Part shown: positions 46,605-57,619 of the stretch, piece after piece
Position numbering within the stretch: the first letter of the stretch is position 1
Layout: the number at the start of each line of letters is the position of its first letter
DNA from: Mytilus galloprovincialis
Taxonomy: Eukaryota > Mollusca > Bivalvia > Mytilida > Mytilidae
NCBI RefSeq assembly: GCF_965363235.1
Contig: NC_134845.1
Location: 25,360,524-25,424,523, forward strand
DNA: 64,000 nucleotides
Direction of reading: 5' to 3'
Position numbers and translations under genes: made by a program
The notes under the pieces: generated by a model
What the model was told of the DNA's origin: nothing
Database searches by the model: none
Seen by the model: only the letters and a program-made list of their open reading frames with translations

Positions 46605-49277
46605 GGTCCTTCAAATATTTTATATCTCATACATGCACTTTACTTTATCCATGCTGGTATTTTTTAAATAACAGAATCCCGGTATTTAAACATTTTACAT
46701 CATAACGTATATCAATTATACTTTTACTTTTTCTTGTATCATAATCAGTTTCAATCCACGAGTTTAATTGTAGGGTGAAGTAATTGGTACATATGTGAAA
46801 GGTTAACGGACATTTAACATTGTATTTTGGTATTCGATCCTTACTAATTAGATTTAAACTACTAAGTAGCTTAATCTTACGCTGTTGACCCCGATCCGAT
46901 CAGCAATGTTACAGAACTATTGTAATCCAAGTTCGAGTTAAAGTATATGCATGCATACTCGAGAACAAGTCAACCAATACCTGAAATAACATAAAATAGA
47001 AACAAAGAAAAAACAACAACAAATAAACAACAATTAAAAAACAATTGCATGCATTGTTTGTTGATAGCTATTCAGTATTCTTTTAATAAATACTACAATA
47101 AAAATTAATATAAGATCATATAAGAATAGGGAGATTTGGTATAATTTCCAATGAGACAACTATCACAGTTCAAATGAGATGAATGATGTAGGCAATTATA
47201 CCCAACTGTACGGCCTGCTTACATCGAATATAAGCCATATGATTCTCTCCCGACAAAATTCTCCCAACAGCAGAACCTTTCCTGATGGACATAAGTTTAG
47301 CTGTGGAAGATATATAAATATCCAGAAATATTTAGTCAGAGTGTTAACATTGAATAAGATTCCCTGTGATTGTCGAATACAACGTTCTATTTTGATAAAA
47401 CTTTCCCAAAAGAAGGACCTTTGCCAACAGACATAACTTTAGCTGTAGAAGATGTATAAATATTCAGACATATTTAGTCAGAGTGTTAACATTGAATGAG
47501 ATGTCCCATGATTGTCGAGTACCACGTTCTATGTTGATAAAACTTTCTCAACAGAAGGACCTTTGCCAACAGACATTAGTTTAGCTGTAGAAGATGTATT
47601 CAGCCACTTTAACTCGCACAATAGCAGGACCTTTGCTGATGGACATAAGTTTAGCTGTAGCAGATGTATATATATCCAGCCACTTTTGGTCAGAGTGTTT
47701 TCATTGAATAAGATTCCACTGTGATTGGAGAGTACGACGCCTGACGTTGATAAAACTCGCTCAATAGCAGGACCTTTGCTGATGGACATAAGTTTAGCTG
47801 TAGCAGATGTATATGTTAGCGGCAATAAGTGAAATTAGGCATTAAGCTTAAATCCTAGGCAATAAGCTAACGCCTAGGCATTAAGTTATTGCCTGAAATT
47901 TCCAGGCATTAAGCTTATTACCTGAAATTTGGTGATGATTATTCATCCTATTGCCGAACATGATTTTAGGCAATAAGTGAAATTTTAGAATTTAGGTGTT
48001 TTTAGCATGTTTAGTGATTTTTCTTGAAATAAAGTATTTTCTTAATTATATTCCTAATATTAATATACGTTTATCTGACAAATCTTCAAATTTTAGTACT
48101 TTTCTTATTTAAAACAGAATTAACTCATACTTTTTTGTGGAAGTATAAAAAATAAAAAAGATTTAAAAAAGTGATTGTATCCCATAAAAAAGGGGAGATT
48201 CTATATAAATAAATCCTTATAATAATTATTTGAAAATGTTTACACTTCACTGGTCAAGCTGGTTTGAACTGGTCAAAAGTAGACAAAATTAGCACATACT
48301 TACAACTTCTCGTCCAATCAAATTGCTTGAATTTGCCTTCTAATTTTCATAGTACATACTTTTTCCGTGTACTAAGTAACTACACATGAATGACCACAAG
48401 GGTGAGATTTCATTGTATTGTAATCAAGATATTAGAACAAAAATTGCTACTGGCTATTTTGAAATAAATGATGTGTTCCAAATTTAACTAAATAGTTTGT
48501 AATTAGTTTTCAAACAGATTTTTAACATCCTACTAATCAATCTTTTGATCTAAATTTTGTTTTGACAATTAAAAAAGTTTCTTTCATTTAAATAAAGAGT
48601 AACAATAATGGTGCTTTATACCTTGATTAAAGTACAACTCAATCTAAAATTTGTAATCCTTTATCTTCCATGCAATTACTTTGTACACAAAAAGAGTCAA
48701 CCATGAATCTTTTGAAGGGAAATTATTAATAAAGCAATTTGATATATTTAGTCATAAATTGGTCGATAATTGGTTGCCTAATGTCCAGTGACAAATATTT
48801 CATGCATATAAACTATCTACTAGACTACCTATGGGTACATACCAGGCGCAGATCCAGCCATTTTTAAAAGGTGTTTCAACCAAAGATGTGGGAGGGGATC
48901 CAACTGCTTGTACTCATTCAAAAGCTAGTTTTAGGTTTTATGTGAAATTAAAAAAATGTTTTCAAGAATGTAAAGCTTTCACTGCAATTTAAGACTTGTC
49001 TGCTCTTGGTCAATTCATTTTGTCATCTTACCACGTAAATAAGTACATGTACTAGTATAGTTAAACAACGCTTCGTTCATATCAATAAACATACTTACAC
49101 CAGCAGCTACCTTCTTTACATTCTAAAGTCAAGGGCCTTTTGAAATCCCATTTTTACAATGATATTATAGTGAGTAGATTTACAAAACTACGTAAATGAG
49201 CTACATCCAGTCAGCCAAAACATATCAATAGACTAATTACAGGATTACTCAAATTGTAAATATGTGCTAAATTGGAT

Positions 49278-49366
49278 ATTGTATAGAAAGGTATATACTA
49301 TGAAAATAAGAGCTTGGGGCAAAGCCCCTCGCTCTAATTTTCATAGTATATACCTTTCTATACAAT
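49278..49366. repeat. 89-nt near-perfect hairpin inside the Ginger-like element
   Basis: Arms of about 43 bases: ATTGTATAGAAAGGTATATA ... GGGGC on the left and its complement on the right, with about three mismatches and an AAA loop. It ends ~140 bases before the probable transposase ATG at 49509. A partial arm (CTAATTTTCATAGTACATAC) occurs at 48340-48362. It may be a nested MITE or a structural part of the element. Confidence 0.85.
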
Positions 49367-49508
49367 AACCGAGACTTAAGATATGATTTTTTGCTCATAC
49401 CATTTTATTGGATAAGTAAATTTTCTTTGTTAAAATATTTCTTAAATGCCCTCAGGCCATCTTGTCTTTGTCACTTCTTTATCTGGATTATTCGCACCAA
49501 GTGACACA

Positions 49509-51784
49509 ATGTCTATTGAGGAAAAATTCCTTGAATCTTTGAGGTCTAAATTCGAATCGGGGAAAACAAGGAGCATATACCCTAGAGTAAAGTACCATGA
49601 TCTTTTGGCAAAGATTAAACTTTTGGAATCATCAGAAAAGAAATTGACAAAAGATTACTACAATTTAAGAAGGTATGACATTTTTAACATTGGTGGTTTT
49701 GAGAGGTTGATAACTAAAGTCAGCGAGAATGACGAGGGAAATTTCAAAATTTATGTCTTCCTAGAGGAACTCTATGGTATTTTGGAAAAGGCACATAAAG
49801 AAACAGGTCATGGCGGCAGATATCGCATGATAAAACAACTAAATAATGGATATGCTAACATTTCACGTGATGCAATTGAATTATTTCTGTCACTTTGTGA
49901 AAATTGCAATATGAAAAAAAACATATAGGGAAAGGAGTAGTAGTGAAACCCATTTTATCTTAAGACTTTAACAGTAGAGGACAAGTTGATTTGATGGATT
50001 TTCAATCAAACCCAGATGGAAACTATAAATTTATTATGGTAATTCAAGACCACCTTACAAAATTTTGTAACATTAAAGCCCTTACCTCAAAATGTGCATC
50101 AGAGGTGGCTTTTAATCTAATTGAAAAGAATTCAGCTCTAAACAAAGGCATTGGACGGTCCCCCTGTGAAGCCTTATTTGGTAAATGTGCAACAATTGGA
50201 TTAACATCAGAAACCAAAATTCCGAAAGAAATATTGATGACCTTAGAAAAGGAAGAGGACTTACTTAAGCTCCAGACAGAGTCTGTAAATGATCAACCTG
50301 TAACTGAAAATAACTGAAAATAAAACAGAAAACATTGTCGATGCCTCTGATATACCAGAATCTATTGCAGAACCAAATGTGGAACCTTCTACTCCAATCA
50401 CTGATGAAACGCAAAAGGTAAGTTGAAAATAGTCTCAAAAATATTTAAAAAAAACGACTCTTTAATCCTGGCGGGAGCTTGAACTAAAGTACTTCCATGT
50501 AATATATAACAGATAAACCACAGGAATGATATTCGGAGCTTAAGAAAAAAAGAGTCTGCTTACTATGAGTTTTTGTTGAAGGCCATATGGTTACCTATAG
50601 GTCTTATCTTATATACTATTCTGTCTCTGGCGGACAGTTGTCCTATTGACAAGCATACCATATCTTCGTATTTTTAAATTGAGTGTTTGGTCATTTTGAA
50701 CAAAAACACTTTATTACCACAAAACTGTAATTTTAAAAACTGATGTATGACCACACCAAATGATTTTTTTTTTACCTTATTATTTATGGAAACTATTTTT
50801 CAGGATGTCTTACAGTGCTATGTATGTGAAAAGGATACATCTGGAGCTCATATGTGTATTAAATGTGACAAACACATTCATGTTATATGTGGTACTACTG
50901 TAAGTGAAGAGGGATACGGTTCAAAGGTGGTATGTCCAAATTGTAAAATTGATACCAACAGAGTTCGACATCGTTCTGGAGCCATGGACAGTCAACTGAA
51001 GCAGGCAAACACTATGATAGCCAGGAGCAAAAAGGAACTAGGGACGGCAGAAGTTGGGCAACCAGTTGCCGTACCAATACCTATGTTTGATAGAGGGAAG
51101 GGTGACAGTAGAAATTTACTCGGCCGAGTCATTGAGGTAAGATATTTAATCAAAAGTTTGACTGCATCATTTAATATGTCATGTTTATTAAATACTAAAC
51201 AGAAAGAAAACCAGTACATGTAAATATGTTTATATTAATGTAGGAAGGGGGTTATGGGACCAGGCCCCTCCCCCACTTTATGAAAAATCCAGAATCTGCA
51301 CCTGACGAAAATCAGATGCGGATTAATGCCACAAAGACAGTTGAAAATCACCATATGCAACACGAATTCATTTCATAATTCGCAAAATGCAAATACCTAA
51401 TTAATTCTACTGTCAGATATAATTCTTTATCGATATTTTAATGAAAATAATCAAACTGCCTGCAAAAGAATTTTATCTGTATTTTTTCAGGTCAATGATA
51501 AGGGAAATGCTGTTGTGGCTACAAGATTTGGACAACTTCTAGGAACATTTGGAACAAATGAGATGGGAATATGTAAACAAAATTTAATTCTGGAAGAGGA
51601 AATTAATTGTGAAACAACTTTAAGTGTACGTGAGGCAGCAACCCATCAGTCATTATCCGGAGGTCAAGGATTTTTCAAATGTTCTTGTAAAACTAAATGT
51701 TTAAGTAACCGGTGCAAATGCAAGAAAAACGGGAGAAAGTGCAATAGTCGGTGCCACAGTTCAACAACTTGTGATAACAAATGA
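49509..51784 (+). pseudogene. Ginger2/KRBA2-type transposase, incomplete
   Basis: Pieces in order: 49509-49928 with an HHCC zinc finger (HKETGH ... CENC); 49991-50417 starting MDFQSNPDGNYKFIMVIQDH, the start of an integrase core, then running directly into the region after the core (GIGRSPCEALFGK); 50804-51136 with a Cys/His finger (CYVCEKD ... CPNCK) and PVAVPIPMFDRGKGDSRN; 51491-51784 with a CXC-type tail (CKCKKNGRKCNSRCHSS) and TGA. Introns 50418-50803 and 51137-51490 have clean GT/AG sites. The stretch that should hold the second and third catalytic acids is missing, so this copy could not act by itself. The same protein type was domesticated as KRBA2 in mammals. Confidence 0.75.
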
Positions 51785-52494
51785 TTTTAACACATGTATC
51801 AAGTTTTCATGTTTTATAAGTAATATTTGATGAGTTTTAATATAAAAACATATTTTATTTCCAGTAGATGACATTTTAAACTTCAGTTCTCGTAATTTTA
51901 TTATGTAACAAATGTATAGTTTTTATTTAATTGAATAAATGTCTTTTATTTACTCGCATTTATACTTTAGGCATTAAGCTTAATGCCTGGACACATTTTT
52001 TAGGATTTAAGCTTAAATCCTAGGATTTAAGACTAATGCCTAACATCATTTAGGCATTAGACTTAATGCCTAGGCGTTAGCTTATTGCCTAGGATTTAAG
52101 CTTAATGCCTAATTTCACTTATTGCCGCTAACATATATATATCCAGCCACTTTTGGTCAGAGTGTTTACATTGAATAAGATTCCCTGTGAATCGAGAGTA
52201 CGACGCCTTACGTCGATAAAACTCGCCAAATAGCAGCATCTTTGCTAATGGACCTATAATTAGCTGTAGAAGATGTATATATATGCAGCCACTTTTGGTC
52301 AGAGTGTTTTCATTGAATAAGATTCCACTGTGATTGGAGAGTACGACGTTACGTTGATAAAACTCGCCCAATAGCAGGACCTTTGCTGATGGAAATAAGT
52401 TTAGTTGTAGAAGATGTATACATATCTAGCCACTTTTGGTCAGAGTGTTTGCATTGAATAAGATTCCCTGTGATTGGAGAGGATAACTCGATTT

Positions 52495-52740
52495 ATTTCA
52501 CTTGACTGGGCGGAGTTTACCTAGTTCGCTCATAATAAACCAGTCCATCTATATATAGGTGTTTTAGGATAAATTCATCAATGAAGTGTCCAGTAATTCT
52601 TTTGTAAATTCCTTTGATGATACTGATAGGAGATTAGAAATCAGTAATAATTATAACGGCAATCATCCTAATCACACACATCTTCAAATAGACTGTCCTT
52701 ATGCAAATTAAAACGTAAGCTCCGCCCGATCAGTTGATAT
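52495..52740. mobile_element. small MITE, about 240 bp
   Basis: Left TTGACTGGGCGGAGTTTACC and right ACGTAAGCTCCGCCCGATCA are inverted around GGGCGGAG. Sits between two blocks of the ~145-bp tandem repeat. No coding. Confidence 0.55.
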
Positions 52741-52959
52741 AACATTGGTAATACTATGCCTTACGTTTATAAAGCTCGCCCGATAGCAGGACCTTTGCTG
52801 ATGGACATAGGTTTGGCTGTTGGAGATGTATAAAGATGCAGGCACATTTGGTCGTATGATGCCCCATGATTTGAAAGTACCACACTTTCTGTCGATAAAA
52901 TAATCTTCCTACAAATCTGTAAGAGGTTCAAAGGTAAGTTTTCTGTCCCCACTTGCATG

Positions 52960-53766
52960 GAACATTTCTCTAGTGGAAGATTAAAGGAGTAAAGCGAATT
53001 TCAACTTATTGTTTCCCACACAACTAACAAATCATACTAGACATTAAGGATAAGATTTACTTGATAAATATGAATATACTGTGTAATTTTTTTTTTCATT
53101 TTATCAAAAATTTTGTCAGTGCTACATGCTGCTTTTGAAGGCAGCTTTTGTCAAATCTTGCATAGAAAACACCCCTTACCGATATGATTTTATTTTGTAT
53201 CCGAAATATCTTAAAATCTGAAATAATTTTGGCTTTGGTTAACGATGTGCTTTTTGCATTTTTAGGATACATACTTCAATTGTGCACAAATCTCTAAACA
53301 TTTCATTAGTAGGCATTCATCAATGGTTTGTAATTTGATGTTGAATTAAGCCAAAATACTGTAGTTCTTAAAATAAACAGTTTGAACTGTGGTAGTACGA
53401 TTTTAAGCAAAGATTTAAATACGTTTTGAAAATGGCACTGGAGTAATATACAAATTGAGAAAAATTGCTCATACTCCTTTCCTGTTATTGATGATCACTT
53501 TGCAGTACTTAATTTAAATAGCTTTATTGTTTAATTTCTTCTCGTTCTGAATATGCTCGTTATGTTTGCTACGTTATAAGCAAACGACTATCAGATCTAC
53601 TGAATATAAGAGAGTGGAGTGTTAAATACACAACTTGTAATTCGGTCATTCAGTTTACATGTGAAATATGTGTACGTATAAGGGAGTTCATATCAAAGTA
53701 AGTCAAAACATTGATAGTTAGATAACAGAATGATTTTCGATTTGGAACCCTACATATAGAACAGAT
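52960..53766. other. upstream region of the C4-like gene
   Basis: AT-rich DNA with no exon or repeat recognised. It presumably holds the promoter; I see no clear TATA box at a fixed distance from the ATG. Confidence 0.35.
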
Positions 53767-56700
53767 ATGACTATATTATTGTTGTTGACAATTTATAGTT
53801 TCTTAAATGCTTCTTTAAGTGAAAAACGACTTTTGATAGATGAACCAGATGTTCTTGCACAACGTCTTGGTATTCTTGAGACTCTAGTTCACCAACAGGC
53901 AGAGACGATTAAACAACAGTCAGATACTATCAGTAATCTAACTTCAATACTGTCTGTTCTACAGGATTGTAAGTACGCAGTATTGTTACCAGTAATTTAG
54001 CATCAACACTGTCTGTTCTAAAGGATTGTAAGTTACCAGTATTGTTACCAGTAATTTAACGTAAAACCTGTCTGTTCTACAGGATTGTAAGTACGCAGTA
54101 TTGTTACCCATACCATATGTTTGTTCTAGAGGATTGTAAGTACGCAGTATTGTTACACATACCATATATGTCTACTTGCTAATTAAGTCCAACCGAGACT
54201 TTAATTTAACGTCAAAACCGTCTGTTCTACAGGATTGTAAGTACGCAGTATTGTTACCAGTAATTTAACGTCAAAACTGTCTGTTCTACAGGATTGTAAG
54301 TACGCAGTATTGTTACCAGTAATTTAACGTCAACACTGTCTGTTCTAAAGGATTGTAAGTTACCAGTATTGTTACCAGTAATTTAACGTAAAACCTGTCT
54401 GTTCTACAGGATTGTAAGTACGTAGTATTGTTACCCATACCATATGTTTGTTCTAGAGGATTGTAAGTACGCAATATTGTTACACATACCATATATGTCT
54501 ACTTGCTAATTAAGTCCAACCGAGACTTTAATTTAACGTCAAAACCGTCTGTTCTACAGGATTGTAAGTACGCAGTATTGTTACCAGTAATTTAACGTCA
54601 AAACTGTCTGTTCTACAGGATTGTAAGTACGCAGTATTGTTACCAGTTATTTAACGTCAAAACTGTTTGTTCTACAGGATTGTAAGTACGCAGTATATTG
54701 TTACCGATACCATATTTTTGTTCTAGAGGATTATAAGTACGCAGTATTGTTACCCATACCATATATGTCTACTTGTTAATTAAGACCAACCGGGACTTTA
54801 ATTTAATACCAAAATTGTCTGTTCTACAGAATTGTAAGTACGCAGTATTGTTACCCATACCATATATGTCTACTTCTTAATTAAAACCAACGGAAATATC
54901 ATTTCAAATTTACTGCATTGTTTCTTATTACATCACTGTCTTAGAAAATAGTTTAGTAACATATATTTGTACTTAATGTTTATGTCTTAAACCAGAAGTC
55001 TACAAGCTGTGTACCACTTCAGTGGTAGTCATTAAAAATAAACAGATTATACAAGACAAATTAAATTGCATCAATAGTCACTAGAGAACATATCTTATAG
55101 ATTATCTTTTGTCAAACTATAGTAATAACACAAGCTACTGTATATATGATTTTGATGGGGATGGGCGCTCTCAACCCTGTTTAAACCCACTACATTAAGC
55201 TTATATATATAATGCATATTGAGGCAGAGAAGCTGTTAATGTATCTAAGCTTGCTGCTTCTGACGCGATCCTTATTGATTTCATATAGTTTTTTGTTAGT
55301 ATCTGTGACGGTAAGTCTTACGATATATATATATATATTTCAGCAACAGTTTGCTTATGTTAGGAGCAGTATAATGAAATAATTTAAACGTTGCATTACT
55401 GTACTGTATTTCAGCAATTGGCTCAACTTTCGTTCATTGGGGACGAAGTGATTGTCAGTCGAAAGATACAGAACTTGTTTACCCAGGTATTTTCATAATC
55501 ATAACGGCTATCATTACAGGTCTGTCAAACTGAAACTTCCCGCATAAAACAACCAAGGAGGATTTATAAGCCATTATGACTGATCCCGTCTACTCGTTTG
55601 TTGCTCTTTCAATCATTTATTATGTTTAATTGTTTCCGAAACAGTATCCATTATAAAAGTGATTGGACGAATATCTTTTTGGCAATTAAATTTCTAATCA
55701 AAACTGAAATTTTAACAGTTTTGCATGTTTATAGTGCAATTTTAAAAAGAAAATATCATATTCCTTTTTTTGGTAAAATATAACATACGTTGCCATATTT
55801 AAGTTTGCTGATACATAATTATGCCTTAAAAGTTTTAAAAACCCTTTGTGTCGAGCATCTTATGGACGTTTCGTCCCCGAGGGTATCACCAGCCCAGTAG
55901 TCAATGGTGTTGATAAATAATATGGTCAATTTTATAATTTTCCTGTTTACAAAACTTTGAATTTTTCGAAAAACTAAGGATTTTCTTATCCCAGGCATAG
56001 ATTGCCTTAGTCGTAATTGGCACAACTTTTTGGAATTTTGGATCCTCAATGCTCTTCAACTTTGTTCTTGTCTGGCTTTATAAATATTTTGATATGAGCG
56101 TCACTGATGAGTCTTATGTAGACGAAACGCGCGTCCGGTGTACTAAATTATAATCCTGGTACCTTTGATAACTATTTAAACCACTGGGTCGATGCCACTG
56201 CTGGTGGACGTTTGGTCCCCGAGGATATCACCAGCCCAGTAATCAACACTTCGGTGTTGACATTGATACCAATACTATGGTCATTTCTATAATTTTCTTG
56301 TTTACCATACTTTGAATTTTTCGAAAAACTAAGGATTTTCTTATCCGAGGCATATATTACCTTAGCCGTATTTGACACAACTTTTTGGAATTTTGGATCC
56401 TTAATGCTCTTCAATATTGTACTTGTTTGGCTTTATAAATATATTGAAATGAGCGTCACTGATGAGTCTTATGTAGACGAAACGCGTTTCTGGCGTACTT
56501 AATTATAATCCTGGTACCTTTGATAACTATTTAAACCACTGGGTCGATGCCACTGCTGGTGGACGTTTGGTCCCCGAGGGTATCACCAGCCCAGTAATCA
56601 ACATTCGGTGTTGACATGAATATCAATAATGTGGTCATTTTTATAATTTTCTTGTTTACAAAACTTTGAATTTTTTGAAAAACTAAGGATTTTCTTATCC

Positions 56701-57617
56701 CAGGCATAGATTACCTTAGCCGTATTTGGCACATCTTTTTGGAATTTTTGATCTTCAACTTTGTACTTGTTTGGCTTTATAAATATTTGATATGAGCGTC
56801 ACTGATGAGTCTTATGTAGACGAAACGCGCGTCTAGCGTACTAAATTATAATCCTGGTACCTTTGATAATTATTATAACATTATTTTCATTTTACAGATC
56901 TCTAGTCGGATTGTTTTAATATAATACCATTAAATTTATGTGCACATTTTGAAATGATTATATACCCAGAGAAGCTCAACAGCATTTCAAATGAAAAATA
57001 CCCCATTCGAGTTAATAAAAAGATATTTAGCTGCAACTGTGTTTTCGAATCTGGGAAACTTCTGTCAATTAGTTATCATCATTATTACTATTGGTATGTA
57101 ATTTAATATACAAGTATATAAAAACCTATTGTCTAATCATGTAGGTTTTGTTGGAGGAGGACATTACAATGAGACTGGAGCATCACCTGAGTTCGTGTGC
57201 TTGCCGACTGACCCTAAGCTAAGAGAGACAACAGGAGGGTATGATTATGGCAGAATGTATGGAGCAGAATATGGTACAAACTTCTGGGGACAACATCCTA
57301 ACCCTATCAACAACGAACTACCATGCGCCGTTTGTAGAAGCCAGCGTACGTCCACTACCATCATGATTCCAGGAAAAGACACGTGTCAGACTGGATGGAA
57401 AATTGAATACCATGGATACTTGGGATCCAGTCACCATTCATCTACTTCCGGATCAATGTATATATGTGTTGATATAAATCATCAAAGTGTACCGGTAGGG
57501 GGAAGTAGAAATGATGGCGGGAAACGTGTGGTCAATGTAGTAGCAGCATGTGGATCGCTTCAGTGTCCTCCGTATACAAATGGAGACTCATTTTCGTGTG
57601 TGGTTTGTTCAAAATAA
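53767..57617 (+). CDS. secreted short-chain-collagen-C4-like protein with coiled-coil stalk, three exons
   Basis: Exons 53767-53968, 55415-55486 and 57145-57617, phases 1 and 1, 248 aa plus TAA. Residues 1-18 (MTILLLLTIYSFLNASLS) form a signal peptide. Residues ~28-66 (LAQRLGILETLVHQQAETIK, then NLTSILSVLQD) look like a trimeric-type coiled coil where relatives may have collagen repeats. The rest is the conserved globular domain: STFVHWGRSDC, TELVYPGFVGGGHYNETGA, VCLPTDP, YGAEYG, LPCAVCRS, TTIMIPGKDTCQTGWKIEYH, YICVD and a CGSLQCPPY ... CVVCSK end, with paired cysteines. I recognise this as the family annotated short-chain collagen C4-like in mussels and oysters, expanded and of unknown exact function. 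AATAAA overlaps the stop codon. Confidence 0.85.
53951..54870 (+). repeat. tandem ~60-bp repeat that copies the exon 1 splice donor
   Basis: The unit TCTGTTCTACAGGATTGTAA followed by GTACGCAGTATTGTTACC starts inside exon 1 (last codons plus donor) and recurs about 14 times. A larger block with GTCTACTTGCTAATTAAGTC repeats at 54170 and 54497 (offset 327), so there is a higher-order period. Most copies keep GGATT|GTAAGT. Confidence 0.9.
56098..56141 (+). ncRNA. hammerhead ribozyme, array copy 1
   Basis: GCGTCA, CTGATGA, stem II GTCTTATGTAGAC, GAAA, CGCGCG, TC, then CGGTGT. The core is intact. The first stem I pair is a mismatch (C for T after the cleavage site), so it may be weaker. Predicted cleavage after 56135. 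Confidence 0.8.
56453..56496 (+). ncRNA. hammerhead ribozyme, array copy 2
   Basis: The core CTGATGA ... GAAA and stem I GCGTCA/TGGCGT are intact. Stem III reads CGCGTT, so it is no longer self-complementary, and the triplet before cleavage is TTC. Predicted cleavage after 56490; activity doubtful. Confidence 0.7.
56796..56839 (+). ncRNA. hammerhead ribozyme, array copy 3
   Basis: CTGATGA, stem II GTCTTATGTAGAC, GAAA and CGCGCGTC are intact; stem I GCGTCA faces TAGCGT with one mismatch. Predicted cleavage after 56833. Confidence 0.8.
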
Positions 57618-57618
57618 A
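57613..57618 (+). terminator. AATAAA overlapping the C4-like stop codon
   Basis: AATAAA spans the TAA stop. If used, the 3' UTR would be only about 15-25 bases. I saw no better signal in the next 100 bases. Confidence 0.4.
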
Positions 57619-57619
57619 A

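Larger units (their letters stand above)
47814..52133 (+). mobile_element. Ginger2/KRBA2-like DNA transposon, 4,320 bp, with TIRs and TSD
   Basis: Terminal inverted repeats begin TGTTAGCGGCAATAAGTGAA. I read 73 bases identical between the left end and the complement of the right end; beyond that, both sides repeat AGGCATTAAGCTTAATGCCT-like palindromes. TATA at 47810-47813 and 52134-52137 is the target duplication. Removing the element with one TATA restores GATGTATATATATCC exactly as in the neighbouring tandem unit near 47665. TGTNR termini, a 4-bp duplication and a gypsy-integrase-like transposase fit the Ginger class of cut-and-paste DNA transposons. TIR identity implies a recent insertion. 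Confidence 0.85.
47245..52890 (+). repeat. ~145-bp tandem repeat array, interrupted by a transposon
   Basis: The unit contains AGGACCTTTGCTGATGGACA, TTTAGCTGTAGAAGATGTAT, CCAGCCACTTTTGGTCAGAG and TGATTGGAGAGTACGACG. Starts of TTAGCTGTAG at about 47297, 47437, 47579, 47650 (a short unit) and 47796, and after the insertion about 52250 and 52402, give spacings of 141-151 bp. An outlying diverged unit lies at 52765-52890. Frames crossing the array are repeat translations. Confidence 0.85.
55845..56870 (+). mobile_element. retrozyme tandem array, three hammerhead-bearing units (intron 2, sense)
   Basis: Units of about 355 and 343 bp (spacing of the GACGAAACGCG anchors at 56121, 56476, 56819). Each has TGGTGGACGTTTGGTCCCCG-like sequence, ATCACCAGCCCAGTA, ACTAAGGATTTTCTTATCC, AATTTTGGATC, then the ribozyme and GTACCTTTGATAA. 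Ribozymes are on the plus strand, the same as the C4-like gene. No protein coding. Confidence 0.8.
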
